Positions 1 through 8,313 of a DNA stretch of 64,000 bases are shown piece after piece; positions within the stretch are counted from its first letter, which is position 1, and the number at the start of each line of letters is the position of its first letter. This DNA comes from Brumicola pallidula DSM 14239 = ACAM 615. GTDB lineage: Bacteria > Pseudomonadota > Gammaproteobacteria > Enterobacterales > Alteromonadaceae. Where the stretch lies: the NCBI RefSeq assembly GCF_000428905.1, contig NZ_AUAV01000005.1, positions 62,001-126,000 on the forward strand, written 5' to 3'. The notes beneath the pieces are model-generated. The model was not told the DNA's origin and ran no database searches. It saw only the letters and a program-made list of their open reading frames with translations. A program made the position numbers and the translations under genes.

Positions 1-288
1 TACAATAAGGATGATGTAATTACCGCTGAATTTATCAAACGCAGTAAAGAGTGTGGGTTTAGTTTATCTGAAACAGCATCGTTGCTAGCAATTAAAAATG
101 ATAAAAGCCAGCACGTTTGTGCAGAGGCAAAACAAATTACACAAACAAAAATAATAGAAATAGCTGCGCAGATTGAAAACTTAAAAAAGATGCAAAATAC
201 GCTAACCGAGCTTGAAGCTTTTTGCTGCGGTGGACAAGAAAGCGCGGAGTTTTGTTCAATTATATCATCCTTAGAGCAGGAGACCTGA
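1..288 (+). CDS. MerR-family metal-responsive regulator, ZntR-like (5' truncated by window edge)
   Basis: The reading frame is open from base 1, so only the C-terminal ~95 residues are visible. They contain the long dimerisation helix of MerR proteins and end in a metal-loop pattern, CCGGQESAEFCSII. This closely resembles the C-terminus of the zinc sensor ZntR (Cys-Cys-Gly...Tyr-Cys-Ser-Ile). An upstream Cys near the start of the helix (SQHVCAEAKQ) is in the place of the third metal ligand of this family. The stop at 286-288 lies one base before the start of the permease gene, so the two are co-transcribed and probably translationally coupled. By family, it activates transcription of an efflux gene when Zn(II) (or Cd/Cu) binds. 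The DNA-binding domain is outside the window. Confidence 0.8.
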   Translation, partial: YNKDDVITAEFIKRSKECGFSLSETASLLAIKNDKSQHVCAEAKQITQTKIIEIAAQIENLKKMQNTLTELEAFCCGGQESAEFCSIISSLEQET

Positions 289-289
289 G

Positions 290-1336
290 ATGTTGGTTCT
301 TAATAATTTTGTTTTATTGTTTGTTGAAGCGGCCCCATTCTTACTGGCGGGTATGCTGATTGCCGGCATTATACATCAATTTGTACCAAAAAATTGGATC
401 GAGAAAACCTTAGGAAGCAAAGGATCTATCGTCAATGCAGCACTCATTGGTGCACCACTTCCATTATGCTCATGTTCCGTTATTCCTGTCGCAATGGGGA
501 TCAGGCGCAGTGGCGCAAGTAAAGCCAGCACAGCGAGTTTTCTAGTTGCCACACCCGAAACAGGAGTCGATTCTATAGGAATAACATACGCCTTAATGGG
601 ACCAGTAATGGCGGTCGCTCGTCCTGTTGCGGCTATATTTTCTGCATTATGTGCTGGGATGTTGGTACACCTATTCGGTACTAAAGAGACGGCTAAAAAT
701 ATACTCAAACCAATTCCACAGCAACAATCACCGAGTTGCTGTGGCACTTCTGAAGCTGAATCTTTATCCATCAAACAAAAAGTTGTTTCCTCCTTTGCGT
801 TTGGTTTCGGGCAATTGTTGAGGGACTTTATGCTCTGGTTTATGCTTGGGATTTTTTTTGCTGCATTGGTCACTACCTTCGTTCCACAATCATTCTTTAC
901 TCAGCATGGTCAAGGCGTTCTCGCAATGTTGGTAGTCGTTCTTGTTTCAATTCCCATGTACGTTTGCGCTACTGCTTCAACTCCTATAGCAGTGGGTTTG
1001 TTATTGTCAGGGATATCACCTGGCGCTGCTCTGGTGTTTATGCTTACAGGGCCGGCGACCAATATAGCCACGTTAATGGTGATAAAAAATGAATTAGGTA
1101 AGCGAGAGCTTATATTTTATCTTATTGCGATCGTAGCTAGCGCTATTTTCGCCGGATTAACTCTTGATTGGCTGTTTACCTATTTTAATTGGCAACTAGA
1201 CTTATCACACGGAGCCCATTCTGACATGATGGGCGCGGTGTATCAGGTAAGTGCTCTAATCTTAGCGGGGTTAATTTTGTTCCAAATGCAGAAACGGTAT
1301 TTACCTCGTGTTTTTAGTGCCGATACCTCGGCATAA
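290..1336 (+). CDS. SO_0444-type Cu/Zn efflux permease (UPF0718/DUF318 family)
   Basis: A 348-residue polytopic inner-membrane protein. Two internally related halves each carry a conserved motif: CSCSVIPVA near residue 62 and CATASTPIAVG near residue 225, followed by the GPATN signature near residue 255. These mark the permease family to which ArsP and the Shewanella SO_0444 protein belong. A cytoplasmic linker near residue 145 has a Cys-Cys pair (SCCGT) that could bind metal. The gene starts one base after the stop of the MerR-type regulator, which supports a metal-triggered efflux role for Cu, Zn or related ions. The substrate is inferred from the family and neighbour only. Confidence 0.82.
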   Translation: MLVLNNFVLLFVEAAPFLLAGMLIAGIIHQFVPKNWIEKTLGSKGSIVNAALIGAPLPLCSCSVIPVAMGIRRSGASKASTASFLVATPETGVDSIGITYALMGPVMAVARPVAAIFSALCAGMLVHLFGTKETAKNILKPIPQQQSPSCCGTSEAESLSIKQKVVSSFAFGFGQLLRDFMLWFMLGIFFAALVTTFVPQSFFTQHGQGVLAMLVVVLVSIPMYVCATASTPIAVGLLLSGISPGAALVFMLTGPATNIATLMVIKNELGKRELIFYLIAIVASAIFAGLTLDWLFTYFNWQLDLSHGAHSDMMGAVYQVSALILAGLILFQMQKRYLPRVFSADTSA

Positions 1337-1448
1337 TTGGAGATAAGCGTTAAGCGTATTTAAAATAGATTAATTAGCCCAGTACTTGGCTATACTACTC
1401 AAAAACGTATTGGTAACAACAACTCATTTTGGCATTAACTCGGAATTT

Positions 1449-2756
1449 ATGAACACACCTTATACGCATCGTTGGTATCATTTTATATGGCGTTGGTGTT
1501 ACAGCTTGGTGCTTATCCTGCTGTTGCCGCTAGGGCTGCTCACACTGCTGCTAAAGTCCGATAAAACCAAAGGGCAGCGAAACAATAATCGTGAACGTTT
1601 TGGTTTTATAGGCAAGCCAATAACACAAGGTATTTTAGTACACTGTGTATCAGTGGGTGAGGTCAATGCTGCTAAGAGTATTGTACTGCGTTTGCAACAG
1701 CTTTATCCTGAACTGGCTATCACTATATCAACTACGTCATCGACAGGCGCTAAGCAAGCACGTGCAGTTTTTGAGGATAGTGTTCAGCACCGCTATTTAC
1801 CCATTGATATTCCGGTCTGTATGTGGATTTTCTTTTACAAACTTCAGCCTAAGCTGGTATTGGTTACCGAAGTTGAAATTTGGCCAAACATGCTTCATCA
1901 GTGCTTTCGCCGTAATATCCCAGCGGTCTTGATCAATGCCAGAATGACCAACGATTCGCTTAAAAATTATCAGCGTTTAGCATTTTTATTCAGACCTAGT
2001 TTGCGTAAGTTCTCACGTATTTGCACACAAGGTCAGCAAGACTTTGATAACTTTCTAAGGCTAGGTGTTTACAAACCTAATATGACGCTAACTAACAATA
2101 TGAAGTTTGATCTCGAATTGGATCCACAAGATGAGGTTAAGGCCATATCTTTAAAGCAAAAACTTGGACTCACTGGGCAAGCTGTTTTGGTTGCAGGCAG
2201 TACACACGATCTAGAAGAAACTATGTGTTTGGATGCGTTTAAAAAACTACGTATTAGCCACCTTGATATCGTTCTTATCGTTGTGCCTCGTCATCCTCAT
2301 CGTTTTGAAAAGGTTGTACAACTTTGTCAAGCAACCGGTTACGCCGTGGTTAAGATGAGTGAGTTAGCCAAAACTCCGCTGCAAACCACACCAGATATTC
2401 TAGTCGTCGACGCCATGGGCATGCTTAAGGCATGTTATCAATTAGCCTCTTGTGCCTTTGTGGGTGGCAGTTTTGCGCTCAAAGGCGGACATAATGCGCT
2501 TGAGCCTGCTTTATATGGTGTTCCAACTATGATGGGCCCTAGTATTTTCAACAACCCATTTATTTGTGATGCATTAGCAACAGCCGGTGGATTGAAAATA
2601 TTATCGGCATCTGAACAAATCGCTGATACGGCATTGGAATGGTTAAATAATGCGGATGTTGCGCAAGAAGCAGGTTTGGCAAATAAACGAGTGATAGAGC
2701 AAAATCGAGGCGCTATTGAGCAAACGATAGAAGCAATAGGCGAGGTTTTTCAATAA
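1449..2756 (+). CDS. waaA: 3-deoxy-D-manno-octulosonic acid (Kdo) transferase
   Basis: Inner-membrane glycosyltransferase that adds Kdo residues from CMP-Kdo to lipid A precursor in lipopolysaccharide synthesis. The protein begins with a single membrane anchor (about residues 10-32). It then has the Glycos_transf_N motif HCVSVGEVNAA near residue 70, whose Glu is the catalytic base in the family, TTSSTGAKQA, and the C-terminal GT-B nucleotide-sugar region GGSFALKGGHNALEPA. The open frame extends upstream to a TTG at 1386. I chose the ATG at 1449 because the family starts just before the membrane anchor; this gives 435 residues, a normal length. Confidence 0.92.
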   Translation: MNTPYTHRWYHFIWRWCYSLVLILLLPLGLLTLLLKSDKTKGQRNNNRERFGFIGKPITQGILVHCVSVGEVNAAKSIVLRLQQLYPELAITISTTSSTGAKQARAVFEDSVQHRYLPIDIPVCMWIFFYKLQPKLVLVTEVEIWPNMLHQCFRRNIPAVLINARMTNDSLKNYQRLAFLFRPSLRKFSRICTQGQQDFDNFLRLGVYKPNMTLTNNMKFDLELDPQDEVKAISLKQKLGLTGQAVLVAGSTHDLEETMCLDAFKKLRISHLDIVLIVVPRHPHRFEKVVQLCQATGYAVVKMSELAKTPLQTTPDILVVDAMGMLKACYQLASCAFVGGSFALKGGHNALEPALYGVPTMMGPSIFNNPFICDALATAGGLKILSASEQIADTALEWLNNADVAQEAGLANKRVIEQNRGAIEQTIEAIGEVFQ

Positions 2757-2785
2757 AAAAAGGAGCATGTAGGATGCTCCTTTGA
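2757..2785. terminator. bidirectional intrinsic terminator
   Basis: A perfect 8-bp stem (2761-2768 with 2774-2781, loop GTAGG) is preceded by an A run and followed by a T run. It sits between the convergent waaA and M3-peptidase genes, so it can end transcription from both sides. Confidence 0.75.
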
Positions 2786-2809
2786 TGACTTAACGTGGTG
2801 TTAGGTTAA

Positions 2810-4981
2810 TTAGTCATTTGAAGTAACTGGGAAGCCTCGATCACGCATTAGTGCTTCCACTTTTGCATCTCTACCTCTGAACTTACGATACGCTTCCTCT
2901 GGGTCCATTGCGTTGCGCACAGAGAACAAGTACTTAACTAGTCGCTCACCTACTTCTTTATCATAAAAACCACCGGGTGCTTCAGCAAACGCCTCGGCGG
3001 CATCAGAGGTTAATACTTCTGCCCACATGTACCCATAATAAGCCGCGGCATAACCCTCGCCCGAAAATATATGTCCGAACTGAGTTGTTCTGTGGCGCAT
3101 GACTACTTCTTTGGGCATACCTAAACGGGCTAATTCATCTCGTTCAAAACTGTCTGGCTCAATTTTAGCTGGATCAGTTGTATGGTAGAGTAAATCCATA
3201 ATCGCAGACGCCATATACTCGGTTGTTTTAAAGCCTTCATTAAACGTAGATGCATTCTTAATTTTAGTCACTAAGTCTTGTGGAATTGGCTCACCTGTTT
3301 TGTAGTGAACCAAGTAATTGTTAATGACTTCATCAGTTAACAACCAACGCTCAAGTAACTGCGACTGAAATTCCGTGTAATCGCGTACCCCAGAGTGTGA
3401 ACTTGGATAAGCAACGTCGGCTGATAAAAAATGCAAGGCATGTCCAAATTCGTGGAAATAAGTTTCAGCATCATCCCATGAAATCAGCGTCGGTTCGCCT
3501 TCAGGGCCTTTCACGAAGTTGGAGTTATTTGATGACAATACCGTTTGTTTGCCATCAAATGTTGTATAGCTGCGGTAAGTCGTTGCCCATGCGCCTGAGC
3601 GTTTGCCTTGCCTAGCGAATGGATCCAAATACCATAGTCCAATATGCTCGCCGCTGGTCTTGTCGGTCACATCCCATACTTTTACTTCGGGGTTAAATAC
3701 CGGCACTTTGCCTTCTGCTACTGGGGTAAATTCAAAGTTGAATAATTCACCGGCTACAAAAAACATTGCTTCGCGCAGTTTACCTAGCTGTAGGTACTGT
3801 TTTACTTCATCAGAATCTAGCGCGTATTTATCTTTGCGTACTTTTTCCGCATAAAAACGATAGTCCCAAGGCTCTATAGTAATACTTGTACCTTCAGCGT
3901 CCGCGATCGCTTGCATGTCAGCGACTTCTTCTTTGACTCGTGCAATAGCGGCGGGCCATACTTTTTCCATTAGGTCCATCGCGCGCTCTGGTGTTTTCGC
4001 CATGCGATCCTCCAAACGCCACTGCGCATAATTGTCATAACCTAACAATGTAATGCGCTCATGCCGTAACGTTAGAATTTTCTTGACCAATTCATTGTTA
4101 TCGTATTCATCGCCATTGTCACCACGACTGTAATACGTATTCCACACTTTTTCACGCAATCCTCTATCTTCAGAATAAGTCAGAAAAGGGTCCATTGAAG
4201 AGCGTGTGTTAGTAATCGCATACTTACCTTTATTGTCACGTATATCGGCCATTCCTGCAGCTGCACTAACAAACGATCCAGGTAAGCCGGTGAGCTGGTC
4301 TTGGTTTAAATATAGAACATAGTTTTCTTCATCCGCAAGGACATTGTTTGAAAACTGAGTATGCAGTGAAGCGAGTTCTTGGTTAATGTCGGCATAACGC
4401 TTTTTATCTTCGTCGTTTAGTGTTGCGCCATTTCTTGCAAATCCATTGTATCTCATCCAAGTAATACGTTGTTCTTCACTTGTAAGTGACTTCAATTCTT
4501 CACTGCTATAAACAGCTTTAACACGTTCAAACAGATTTTTATTTTGTATTATTTTTGAAGAGAAAGCAGAAATAATAGGTGCCATTTCTTGTTGGATTTT
4601 TCTAAATTCGGGAGAGGAGTTGTTCGAACTCCATATTCCATAATAAGTGAACACACGATCTAGTTCGCTGCCCGCGCGTTCCATTTCAACGATTGTGTTT
4701 TGAAATGTCGCAGGCTCTGGATTGTTGGCTATTTTATCAATTTCAGCTAAATTTAGCTCCATGCCTTTTTCTAGTGCAGGCTTTAAGTCCGCTAGGGACA
4801 TTTTATCAAAAGCGGGAACACCGCTATATGGTCCCGTGAATTCAGCCAGTAGCACATTGTCCATGCTTTGTGCTGCCGAAGTCTCAGCAACAACTTGTTC
4901 AGGTGCGCTCGGTTTTTCAGAGCAAGCAGCCATCGAAAGCGCTAGTGCCAGAGCAGAAAGCGTTAATACGGCCTTTTTCAT
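2810..4981 (-). CDS. M3-family zinc metallopeptidase, Dcp-like lipoprotein
   Basis: A 723-residue protein of the oligopeptidase A / dipeptidyl carboxypeptidase family. The N-terminus is a lipoprotein signal (hydrophobic stretch, then MAAC with Cys near residue 20), so it is probably anchored in a membrane facing the periplasm. The zinc motif HEFGH is at about residues 508-512 inside TYFHEFGHALHF. The C-terminal family motif FGHIFSGEGYAAAYYGYMWAEV, with the His and Tyr residues that bind substrate, is also present. E. coli Dcp is ~680 residues, so the domain is complete plus the signal. The predicted role is trimming of periplasmic peptides. The start ATG follows the sequence GGGAAACGAT. Confidence 0.88.
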   Translation of the reverse strand: MKKAVLTLSALALALSMAACSEKPSAPEQVVAETSAAQSMDNVLLAEFTGPYSGVPAFDKMSLADLKPALEKGMELNLAEIDKIANNPEPATFQNTIVEMERAGSELDRVFTYYGIWSSNNSSPEFRKIQQEMAPIISAFSSKIIQNKNLFERVKAVYSSEELKSLTSEEQRITWMRYNGFARNGATLNDEDKKRYADINQELASLHTQFSNNVLADEENYVLYLNQDQLTGLPGSFVSAAAGMADIRDNKGKYAITNTRSSMDPFLTYSEDRGLREKVWNTYYSRGDNGDEYDNNELVKKILTLRHERITLLGYDNYAQWRLEDRMAKTPERAMDLMEKVWPAAIARVKEEVADMQAIADAEGTSITIEPWDYRFYAEKVRKDKYALDSDEVKQYLQLGKLREAMFFVAGELFNFEFTPVAEGKVPVFNPEVKVWDVTDKTSGEHIGLWYLDPFARQGKRSGAWATTYRSYTTFDGKQTVLSSNNSNFVKGPEGEPTLISWDDAETYFHEFGHALHFLSADVAYPSSHSGVRDYTEFQSQLLERWLLTDEVINNYLVHYKTGEPIPQDLVTKIKNASTFNEGFKTTEYMASAIMDLLYHTTDPAKIEPDSFERDELARLGMPKEVVMRHRTTQFGHIFSGEGYAAAYYGYMWAEVLTSDAAEAFAEAPGGFYDKEVGERLVKYLFSVRNAMDPEEAYRKFRGRDAKVEALMRDRGFPVTSND

Positions 4982-5354
4982 ATCGTTTCCCTTTTAATTA
5001 TTATTAGCATTTTTATTTAGTTTTATACTTCTTATCTAAGGATAAGGCTGGGTGTAATAGTAGGCATTCACTATGCACTTGGCAAGTTTGACCTATATAC
5101 TTTTGTTTAACTATGCTGCCCGCTCGCTAAAATCACTTGATCACTGCACTTGTCTTTACTGTAAACTATACTGACGAGTTGAAAGGGCACTAGATAACGG
5201 CAATGATATTTTGCGCCTATGTATTAACTATCTCGAGTGATAGCGCAATCCCAACATGAACTGCGAAAGATATACTATTTACTCAAAGAGACTCTCTACT
5301 CATAAATAAACAGTCATTACTCACTATATTCAAATAAGTAATAAAGGAAATTAA
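4982..5354. other. 373-bp divergent intergenic region
   Basis: Lies between the divergent M3 peptidase and OmpA-type lipoprotein genes and must hold both promoters. I see no coding potential, no strong palindrome and no recognisable operator. A purine-rich AAAGGAAA ribosome-binding site lies just before 5355. Confidence 0.5.
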
Positions 5355-6029
5355 ATGAAAATTTTAAGCGTAGCTATTTCTCTCTCTTGTCTTCTGCTAG
5401 TTACATCTTGCGCCACCTACGACCCTTACACGGGCGAGCAAGAAGTCAGTAAAGCAGGTAAAGGCGCAGGTATTGGTGCAGGTGTTGCTGCAGTCGTTGC
5501 TTATCTGGCGAATAAAGATAAGGATGCGGGAAAACGCAATGAAAGAATACTCAAAGCTGCTGCTGGTGGAGCCGCGATTGGGGGCAGTATTGGTTATTAT
5601 ATGGATGTCCAAGAAGCTAAGCTAAGAGAGCAATTACGCGGGTCTGGGGTCAGTGTTGAACGCGACGGCGACAATATTAATCTTGTTATGCCTGGCAATA
5701 TCACTTTTGCTTCGGGTAACGCTGATATTGCTCAAGGTTTTCTGCCCGTTTTAGACTCAGTCATTTTAGTGTTGACCGAGTTTAATAAAACACTCGTTGT
5801 TGTTAGCGGACACACAGACAGCACGGGTTCTGGTTCTTTAAATCAAAATTTATCTGAAAAGCGCGCGCAATCAGTGTCTGATTATTTTTTCAAAAACGGT
5901 ATTATTAGAGACAGATTGGACGTTATTGGATTTGGTGAAACTCAAGCCATAGCGAGTAATGCAACTGAACAAGGCAAGCAGAAAAATAGGAGAGTTGAAA
6001 TTTCGTTGCTCCCAATTACACAGCCTTAA
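5355..6029 (+). CDS. OmpA-family outer-membrane lipoprotein (YiaD-like) with glycine zipper
   Basis: 224 residues. The signal peptide ends in a lipobox (LVTSC, Cys about residue 19). Two glycine-rich stretches follow (GKGAGIGAGVAAVVAYLA and AAAGGAAIGGSIGYYM), typical of membrane-spanning glycine-zipper motifs. The C-terminal half is an OmpA-C peptidoglycan-binding domain: ITFASGNADI, then VSGHTDSTGS with the conserved Asp, then NLSEKRAQSV and a terminal NRRVEI whose Arg completes the diaminopimelate pocket. It probably tethers the outer membrane to peptidoglycan. It is a single gene with its own promoter and is convergent with the downstream methyltransferase. Confidence 0.85.
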   Translation: MKILSVAISLSCLLLVTSCATYDPYTGEQEVSKAGKGAGIGAGVAAVVAYLANKDKDAGKRNERILKAAAGGAAIGGSIGYYMDVQEAKLREQLRGSGVSVERDGDNINLVMPGNITFASGNADIAQGFLPVLDSVILVLTEFNKTLVVVSGHTDSTGSGSLNQNLSEKRAQSVSDYFFKNGIIRDRLDVIGFGETQAIASNATEQGKQKNRRVEISLLPITQP

Positions 6030-6053
6030 TCAGTCCAACTCACATAAGATTCT

Positions 6054-6084
6054 ACAGCAACCTTAACAAGATCGAGGTTGCTGT
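6054..6084. terminator. hairpin between convergent genes
   Basis: A perfect 10-bp inverted repeat (6054-6063 and 6075-6084, 11-nt loop) lies between convergent genes ending at 6029 and 6125. No clear T run follows, so the terminator role is likely but not certain. Confidence 0.45.
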
Positions 6085-6124
6085 GTATAAAACGATAATA
6101 AAGGCTAGTTGCAACTATACCTCT

Positions 6125-6922
6125 TTAAACTGACAACTGATAAGCGCATATATTTACCGCACTGGCTAAGTTGAGTGAGTCAATACTGCCCCTCCCTGGG
6201 ATAGTAAAAGCATCTGCATTGAAGGCTGACAATGCTTCAAGCGGAACCCCGCGTGCCTCATTTCCAAATAAGTAACACTCGTAATACGCAAACTCACCCG
6301 TGTTAATATTGCTACCTTGTAAATCTAAATAAGCGAACTTGTCAAAACGAGTCGATAAATCGCCAAGTTCTATTTCCAGCTCAACAGGCACGTGAAAAAT
6401 AGCCCCCATACTTGCTCTCACTACTTTTGAGTTGAATGGGTCAACACTGTTGGGGCTAAGTAATAAACGAAAATTACCAAACCAAGCTAGGCTTCTTAGA
6501 ATAGTGCCTAAATTGCCAGGGTCTTGCACTTCATGTAGATAAATACATCGCTCGTGTTGTTTAGGAATATGTTGATCGGCTATTATTTTTTTAGCATTGG
6601 GCAGCGGCACGCGCGCAATTATCCCTTGTGGGGTTTTGGTGTCACTAAGCTGTGCCATTTGTTTTTTGTTAATAGTCAAAGTTGTAAATTGAGCACTTAA
6701 CGCGGTTGCCCATTCTTCATATTCTTGTGTAACATATAGTGTCATATCTCTTACATTAGACGGTTGTTGAATAGTTCTTTGTGACGGATCATTTTTCAAC
6801 TGTTCGTTTCGTAACTGAGCCTTTTGTAACTCAAGAATAAGATGTTCACCTTCTACTAAATAATAACCTAGCTGTGTGCGGTACTTTTTTTGATGCAGCT
6901 TTTTAACATCATCTAGTTTCAT
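6125..6922 (-). CDS. SpoU/TrmH-family RNA 2'-O-methyltransferase
   Basis: A SAM-dependent SPOUT enzyme that methylates the 2'-hydroxyl of a tRNA or rRNA nucleotide; the target cannot be told from sequence. The N-terminal ~100 residues form the substrate-binding domain seen in RlmB/TsnR-like proteins (KKYRTQLGYYLVEGEHLI). The SPOUT knot then shows the three family motifs: DPGNLGTILRSLAWFG, YLFGNEARGVP, and GSIDSLNLASAVNICAYQL. The frame is open for another 27 codons upstream, but the ATG at 6922 gives the family-like start MKLDDVKKLHQKKYR and 265 residues. Confidence 0.85.
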   Translation of the reverse strand: MKLDDVKKLHQKKYRTQLGYYLVEGEHLILELQKAQLRNEQLKNDPSQRTIQQPSNVRDMTLYVTQEYEEWATALSAQFTTLTINKKQMAQLSDTKTPQGIIARVPLPNAKKIIADQHIPKQHERCIYLHEVQDPGNLGTILRSLAWFGNFRLLLSPNSVDPFNSKVVRASMGAIFHVPVELEIELGDLSTRFDKFAYLDLQGSNINTGEFAYYECYLFGNEARGVPLEALSAFNADAFTIPGRGSIDSLNLASAVNICAYQLSV

Positions 6923-7174
6923 ATAACCTTGCCTTTTAGTCCTTGTCGTCGTTTGTACAAAGCGTAAAACTACTATAACAATGCGAGTCACTGTATTTTG
7001 CAATCTTAATTGTAGCGGTTTGGGTAAGTTAAGTCAGGCAAAAAGAGACCAAATGTTGCTTATTCGAGATAGTTTGAAATAAAAAACCGATTTAACACCG
7101 CAAGGAATTTGCAAATCTGCCTTGCAAGCTTACAATAAGTGCCGTTTCAGCGATATTAATAGTGTATTCACTCT

Positions 7175-7795
7175 ATGGCCCGATCAAAAACCAGTAAACA
7201 ATGGATGGACGAACACGTCAATGACCCCTACGTAAAGAAGGCAAAAATTGACGGCTATCGTTCTCGTGCTAGTTATAAAATTATCGAAATTAACGAAAAA
7301 GACAAGATAATTCGCGCTGGTAATATTGTCATGGATTTAGGCTCTGCACCAGGCGGTTGGTCGCAAGTTGTAGCTCCATTGGTAGGTGCTTCGGGGCGGG
7401 TTATTGCATCAGATATCCTGCCTATGGATGGCATAATAGGGGTAACATTTATTCAAGGTGATTTCACTGAAGCCGCGGTTTACGATAATATACTAAGTAC
7501 GCTGAATGGAGATAAGGTCGATGTTGTTGTTTCTGATATGTCACCTAACCTCAGCGGCGTAAATACCACCGACCAATACTCCTCTATATACCTTGTAGAG
7601 TTAGCGCTTGATATGGCTCGTAACGTACTAAAGCCGGGCGGTAGTTTTTGTGCAAAAGTGTTTCAAGGTGTGGGTTACGAGGAATATGCCAAAGAGGTCA
7701 GAAAGTCATTTGATAAAGTGGTGGTTCGCAAACCTGACGCTTCTCGAGCACGGTCTCGTGAAGTTTATATTGTTGGCAAAGGCTTTAAGGGCTAA
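7175..7795 (+). CDS. rlmE: 23S rRNA 2'-O-ribose (Um2552) methyltransferase, RrmJ/FtsJ type
   Basis: 206 residues and highly similar throughout to E. coli RlmE: the [11 protein letters not shown] segment with the first catalytic Lys, the SAM-binding [11 protein letters not shown], the catalytic Asp in SDMSPNLSG, the second Lys in CAKVFQG, and the terminal [11 protein letters not shown] with the catalytic Glu. The K-D-K-E tetrad is therefore complete. It methylates U2552 of the 50S A loop late in assembly. In most gammaproteobacteria rlmE is followed by ftsH; here it stands alone and its last four bases overlap the convergent ferredoxin gene. It may be a relocated or second copy. Confidence 0.9.
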   Translation: MARSKTSKQWMDEHVNDPYVKKAKIDGYRSRASYKIIEINEKDKIIRAGNIVMDLGSAPGGWSQVVAPLVGASGRVIASDILPMDGIIGVTFIQGDFTEAAVYDNILSTLNGDKVDVVVSDMSPNLSGVNTTDQYSSIYLVELALDMARNVLKPGGSFCAKVFQGVGYEEYAKEVRKSFDKVVVRKPDASRARSREVYIVGKGFKG

Positions 7796-8115
7796 CGTTC
7801 AAGTAACGCTAGCTTGTCGTCCACACCATTCCATTTATCGGCATCAGCAGGAGCAGGTTTAATGTCTATGATATTTGGCCATTCTTGACACAACTGGGCA
7901 TTAAGTTCTAAAAACTTAAGCTGCTCTGGTGGCAGTTTAGTGTCTTGATAAATAGCCTCAGCTGGGCACTCTGCGACGCATAAGTCACAGTCGATACAAA
8001 TAGCAGGATCGATAACCAAAAAATTGGGTCCTTCAAAAAAAGCATCAACTGGACAAACAGCAACACAATCTGTGTATTTACATTTAATGCAATTGTCGGT
8101 TACTACAAAGGTCAT
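7792..8115 (-). CDS. fdxA: 7Fe-type ferredoxin [3Fe-4S][4Fe-4S]
   Basis: 107 residues, the same length and layout as Azotobacter vinelandii ferredoxin I. The N-terminus has [14 protein letters not shown] and the second half [12 protein letters not shown], so all seven Cys ligands expected for one 3Fe-4S and one 4Fe-4S cluster are present. The free Cys that follows CPVD in ferredoxin I is Ala here (CPVDAFFEG). The C-terminal extension ([11 protein letters not shown] ... LLER) also matches that family. It is a soluble low-potential electron carrier; its partner is unknown. The gene is convergent with rlmE and overlaps it by 4 bp at the 3' ends. Confidence 0.92.
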   Translation of the reverse strand: MTFVVTDNCIKCKYTDCVAVCPVDAFFEGPNFLVIDPAICIDCDLCVAECPAEAIYQDTKLPPEQLKFLELNAQLCQEWPNIIDIKPAPADADKWNGVDDKLALLER

Positions 8116-8313
8116 GATGGCTTAACTATTAAATCATTTTTCGTTGTCGCAAGTGTAAAGTAGCAGTGTTAAAACACAAGTTTCTTTGTGACATTGTTTG
8201 GCTCAACGTATCGATTTAGTTAATCACACAGGGCTATCTAAACAAGGCTAACTGTTTTAAAATATCGCGCCCTGACAGAAAGGCTGTCCGGCGTTACAAA
8301 GAGTAAAAGTATT

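Noticed and set aside
1386-1448. Upstream TTG start for waaA
   Set aside because: It adds 21 residues before the membrane anchor without similarity to the family; ATG 1449 fits better.
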